Shown here: positions 60,391-64,000 of the stretch, piece by piece
How the letters are laid out: each line of letters opens with the position of its first letter
Numbering within the stretch: the first letter of the stretch is position 1
From: Hofstenia miamia
Lineage: Eukaryota; Xenacoelomorpha; Acoela
Direction of reading: 5' to 3'
Assembly (NCBI GenBank): GCA_004352715.1
Contig: SCFE01000098.1
Location: forward strand, 628,100 to 692,099
Length of the DNA: 64,000 nucleotides
Position numbers and translations under genes: made by a program
The notes under the pieces: generated by a model
Seen by the model: only the letters and a program-made list of their open reading frames with translations
Databases searched by the model: none
Told to the model about the DNA's origin: nothing

Positions 60391-62068
60391 ATGTACTATG
60401 GAATGTATGGACCCTCTCTAATACCAACGTGGTTCCTAAAACTCTCAGGTGACTTAATAGCTGAACCAATATGCTACATTTTAAATAATTGTATAAAACA
60501 CTCCTTTTTTCCAGATGAATTAAAATTGGCAAATATAACACCATTATTTAAAAGAAATGATCCCGAAGATTGCGAAAATTATAGACCCATTTCGATCACT
60601 TCTCCAATCAGCAAAATTTTTGAACGAATTCTTTTTAATCAAATTAACGAACATCTTTGTAAACATGATCTCTACTCCAAAACACAATATGGTTTTCGTA
60701 AAGGTATTTCTACGAGCGACGCTTTAATACAAGCTACAGAAAAATGGCGATCAACAATAAATGATAATGAATACTCAGCAATTGCTTGCTTAGACCTCTC
60801 GAAAGCTTTCGATTCCATAGACCGCAGTATCTTACTACAAAAAATTAAAATTCTAGGTTTTTCTAATGACAGCATAGGTCTTATCTCCAGTTACTTATAC
60901 AATCGCATGCAAAGAGTTAAAATTAATGAATCTTTTTCAGATTGGGTATGCACTAAAAATGGGGTTCCACAGGGTACAATTTTGGGTCCGTTATTATTTA
61001 ATATTTACATAAATGATTTGTCCGAGCAAGTAACATGTGACGTTATACAATATGCAGATGATACAATATTATTTCATTCTAATAAATTTCCCGAAAAAGC
61101 GGTTCAAACTCTCGAAACAAACTGCTTCTCTTGCTAAATATTTTGCCTCTATAAAACTAAGAGTAAATCCACTAAAAACTCAATTCTGTATTGTTAAATC
61201 AAAAACTAAATCTACTGATACTTCAAGATACAAACTTAATTTCAACGGCATTCAAATAAAACAGGTTGAGTCTTTTAAGTACCTCGGAATAATTTTTGAC
61301 ATACATCTAAATTTTGAAGAGCAACTAAATCATGTTATTAGAAAAATGGCCATATCGATTAAAGCAATTAACTTAATTTCTCAAAAACTTCCAACTAAAG
61401 CAAAAATTCAATTAATATATGCTCTAATATTAAGTCATTTTAACTATGCCAATGTACTCTACACAGATATAAACCAACAATTTCTCAGGAAATTCCAAGT
61501 GCAACTAAATTGGGCTATTAAAGTAGCAGTAAATAATCATAGCTTTAATAAGAATAATGAATATAGAAAAATTTCAAAATTATTTTTACATCCGCAATGT
61601 TACATCCATATAAATGTCTTAACGACGTTCTTCAAAATAGTTAACAATACTTTCCCATACTACAAAAATGACTTTCTTGCTGCAAAATTAGTCAATAAAC
61701 AAAATAAAAGAACACACATAATTCAACCTATTAGGTATAAGAAACGAATAATGAAAAATTCATTTCTAAACACAGCTATAAATATGTGGAATGAATTACC
61801 AAAATATATTAAACAAATAAGTAAATTAAAAAACTTTAAAATGAATATTAAAAAATATTTTTGCACTTATAATATAAAAAAACTGAAATGGCAAGATTAT
61901 AAATTTTATAATCCTGATTACTCTATTAATAGAAACTAACAATCGCCATAGCCCAAGTTAACCACTTTTTATTTGTAAATAGTCATTGTTTTCTTTTCCT
62001 TGTTTAATTTTGTATTACTTTCTTGACGCTTTCAGAATTTGTTATCTTCTTCTTCTTCTTCTTCTTCT
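60391..62068 (+). mobile_element. LINE (CR1-like), 5'-truncated, relatively young, (CTT)n tail
   Basis: The reverse transcriptase is almost open. LKLANITPLFKRND, NYRPISITSPISKIFERILF, CLDLSKAFDSIDR and NGVPQGTILGPLLFNIYIND are present, and an intact YADD lies at 61051-61062. A single frameshift near 61100 moves the frame to LRVNPLKTQFCIVKSK, ESFKYLGIIFDIHLNFEEQL and LILSHFNYANVLY, ending at 61939. A CTT-repeat tail lies at about 62046-62068. The endonuclease is missing (5' truncation during insertion). The few lesions make this the youngest LINE in the window. The copy at 1.47-2.47 kb appears to belong to a related family. Confidence 0.9.
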
Positions 62069-62164
62069 ATGAATTTTTCAATATTAATCAACATTTAATA
62101 ACATAAACATCAAATAATGAACACATAAGTACAAATGAGTTTCAAAAAAAGCGCATGTTAAAAC

Positions 62165-62544
62165 CAATATCAAGAAGCTTTATTTTCTACAGGAATATAT
62201 GAGGCAACTTCCAATTCATCAGTTAATTTCACAGTGCCATTAAAACGATCTTAAACTTGATTTAAAATCACAGCATCTTCAGGCTAGAAACGAATGTGAT
62301 TGGCAATCATTTACTACAATAACTACCGACATATGCAACCCCTTTTTAGCCAAATATGTCTTCTATACTTCTTTTCTCATCAAAAAACCACTGAATGTTA
62401 TCCGCGATCAAATGTCGATTAGCACAACCTGAACAAGTCGCAATGACAACACCTTCGACATAAACCTGTCTAGAAATTACAACAAAGTAAAGATTTCGTC
62501 CATGCGTTCTTGTTTATCTAAAGTCTCTAGTACACAAGCGGCAT
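62165..62544 (-). pseudogene. DNLZ: DNL-type zinc-finger protein (DNLZ/Tim15-like), broken copy
   Basis: DNLZ (Zim17/Tim15 in yeast) keeps mitochondrial Hsp70 soluble. The minus strand reads CRLCTRDF (62544 down), a stop, an odd stretch, then ISRQVYVEGVVIATCSGC and ANRHLIADNIQWFFDEKRSI, then EDIFG and a stop at 62346. This is the family pattern CxxC...GVVI.TCxGCxxxHLIADxxxWF with both zinc CxxC pairs. The DNL triplet reads DNI. Past further stops, FNGTVKLTDELEVASYIPVE (about 62240-62180) could be the C-terminal end. At least four in-frame stops argue for a pseudogene; undetected introns are the alternative. The N-terminus is missing and the 62.58-kb gap lies directly upstream. Confidence 0.6.
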
Positions 62545-62581
62545 TATGCTGAATAATTATCGATGTTATTGATTGATACAG

Positions 62582-63581
62582 NNNNNNNNNNNNNNNNNNN
62601 NNNNNNNNNNNNNNNNNNNNNNNNNNNNNNNNNNNNNNNNNNNNNNNNNNNNNNNNNNNNNNNNNNNNNNNNNNNNNNNNNNNNNNNNNNNNNNNNNNNN
62701 NNNNNNNNNNNNNNNNNNNNNNNNNNNNNNNNNNNNNNNNNNNNNNNNNNNNNNNNNNNNNNNNNNNNNNNNNNNNNNNNNNNNNNNNNNNNNNNNNNNN
62801 NNNNNNNNNNNNNNNNNNNNNNNNNNNNNNNNNNNNNNNNNNNNNNNNNNNNNNNNNNNNNNNNNNNNNNNNNNNNNNNNNNNNNNNNNNNNNNNNNNNN
62901 NNNNNNNNNNNNNNNNNNNNNNNNNNNNNNNNNNNNNNNNNNNNNNNNNNNNNNNNNNNNNNNNNNNNNNNNNNNNNNNNNNNNNNNNNNNNNNNNNNNN
63001 NNNNNNNNNNNNNNNNNNNNNNNNNNNNNNNNNNNNNNNNNNNNNNNNNNNNNNNNNNNNNNNNNNNNNNNNNNNNNNNNNNNNNNNNNNNNNNNNNNNN
63101 NNNNNNNNNNNNNNNNNNNNNNNNNNNNNNNNNNNNNNNNNNNNNNNNNNNNNNNNNNNNNNNNNNNNNNNNNNNNNNNNNNNNNNNNNNNNNNNNNNNN
63201 NNNNNNNNNNNNNNNNNNNNNNNNNNNNNNNNNNNNNNNNNNNNNNNNNNNNNNNNNNNNNNNNNNNNNNNNNNNNNNNNNNNNNNNNNNNNNNNNNNNN
63301 NNNNNNNNNNNNNNNNNNNNNNNNNNNNNNNNNNNNNNNNNNNNNNNNNNNNNNNNNNNNNNNNNNNNNNNNNNNNNNNNNNNNNNNNNNNNNNNNNNNN
63401 NNNNNNNNNNNNNNNNNNNNNNNNNNNNNNNNNNNNNNNNNNNNNNNNNNNNNNNNNNNNNNNNNNNNNNNNNNNNNNNNNNNNNNNNNNNNNNNNNNNN
63501 NNNNNNNNNNNNNNNNNNNNNNNNNNNNNNNNNNNNNNNNNNNNNNNNNNNNNNNNNNNNNNNNNNNNNNNNNNNNNNNNN
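62582..63581. other. Assembly gap of exactly 1000 N
   Basis: Default-size gap of unknown true length, just upstream of the DNLZ-like copy. Confidence 0.95.
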
Positions 63582-63611
63582 GACTTTATTTAGTCATGTT
63601 ACAGACTACAG

Positions 63612-63719
63612 AATATCTATAAGAGTTTGCATTTACAATCAATACAATAACAAAATATAAAACGGCTGCAACCTTCCCGAGAATAATTATCTTTTAAAAA
63701 ATTGAAAAATATCACCTTT
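63612..63719. repeat. Duplicated 108-bp segment, copy 1
   Basis: Identical to 63893-64000 (offset 281), so the repeat runs out of the window. Confidence 0.9.
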
Positions 63720-63890
63720 AATGTTTCTTTAAAAAATCTAGGTCTTTTATAAATTGACAAATTATACTTGGCTTGAAGACAGTTCACGTAATAAACAGTT
63801 CTTGTGAAAAAAGACTTTTCTGTTCCTTTCAAACGAGTTTTTTGTATAGTAAATTTGAGTCTATTACTACTACGTAAACCAGGTCGTGAA
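63617..63890 (-). mobile_element. LINE C-terminal fragment
   Basis: The minus strand reads RPGLRSSNRLKFTIQKTRLK, a short spacer, SFFTRTVYYVNCL and KRPRFFKETLKVIFFNF, then a Cys-containing end and stop. R...SNRL..P..RT....SFF.R.V..WN.LP...F+..L is the standard last 80 residues of CR1/Jockey-type proteins. Only this end is present. Confidence 0.6.
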
Positions 63891-63891
63891 T

Positions 63892-63892
63892 N
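63892..63892. other. Single-n scaffold join
   Basis: The n immediately precedes the second copy of the segment that starts at 63612, the same arrangement as at 55948. Confidence 0.8.
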
Positions 63893-64000
63893 AATATCTA
63901 TAAGAGTTTGCATTTACAATCAATACAATAACAAAATATAAAACGGCTGCAACCTTCCCGAGAATAATTATCTTTTAAAAAATTGAAAAATATCACCTTT
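63893..64000. repeat. Duplicated 108-bp segment, copy 2 (continues past the window)
   Basis: Repeats 63612-63719 without visible difference, to the last base of the window. Confidence 0.9.

Noticed and set aside
1-64000. CRISPR arrays, bacterial operons, rRNA or tRNA genes
   Set aside because: No regularly spaced repeats, no ribosome-binding-site/operon structure and no RNA gene that I could fold by eye; the window is animal nuclear DNA.

Overview
The window is nuclear DNA of an AT-rich invertebrate animal in a draft, scaffolded assembly. Evidence for a eukaryote is a set of spliced genes with GT-AG introns (several only 42-60 nt), AATAAA-type poly(A) signals, and many LINE, piggyBac, hAT-like, Mutator-like, mariner-like and Gypsy-like remnants. 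A cilia gene (CFAP52) points to an animal with motile cilia. I cannot name the species. Five N runs (three exactly 1000 N) and five isolated lower-case n bases mark scaffold joins, and several of these joins create duplicated sequence.

Layout. 1-10 kb: 5'-truncated LINE fragments (about 1.47-2.47 kb on +, 2.56-2.87 kb on -), a 732-bp fold-back element with telomere-like repeats, and small hAT-like MITEs. 10.7-11.5 kb: one intact 243-codon ORF with a signal peptide and a membrane anchor, unlike any family I recognise. 13.9-16.1 kb: decayed minus-strand retroelement-like frames, one with SGNH-hydrolase-like motifs. 17.7 kb: a minus-strand terminal exon rich in Gln and His. 19.2-25.6 kb: a piggyBac element with both ends, a Mutator-like element with both ends, and a second piggyBac-type transposase remnant.

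28-42.4 kb, minus strand: a multi-exon BFAR-like gene (RING, membrane segment, SAM, C-terminal membrane segments). It belongs to the ER ubiquitin-ligase/apoptosis-regulator family. Its introns carry a TTAA-flanked MITE present twice, a mariner-like fragment, a small palindromic MITE and two assembly gaps. 43.5-50.4 kb: a Gypsy-like pol remnant and two head-to-head LINEs fill the space between the two host genes.

51.05-59.58 kb, plus strand: CFAP52 (WDR16), a WD40-repeat ciliary axoneme protein, complete in 13 exons whose phases all agree (659 residues). Intron 1 holds a LINE 3' end. Intron 9 holds a copy of exons 8 and 9 that looks like an assembly artefact, and a tyrosine-recombinase-like remnant. 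60.4-62.1 kb: a fairly young LINE with an intact YADD and a (CTT)n tail. 62.2-62.5 kb: a broken DNL-type zinc-finger (DNLZ) sequence. 63.6-64 kb: a LINE 3' end duplicated at a scaffold join.

The two host genes do not form a pathway; they simply sit in a transposon-rich region. I found no new multi-gene system. The best candidates for something undescribed are the orphan membrane-protein ORF, the fold-back element with telomere-like arms, and the SGNH-like decayed ORF.
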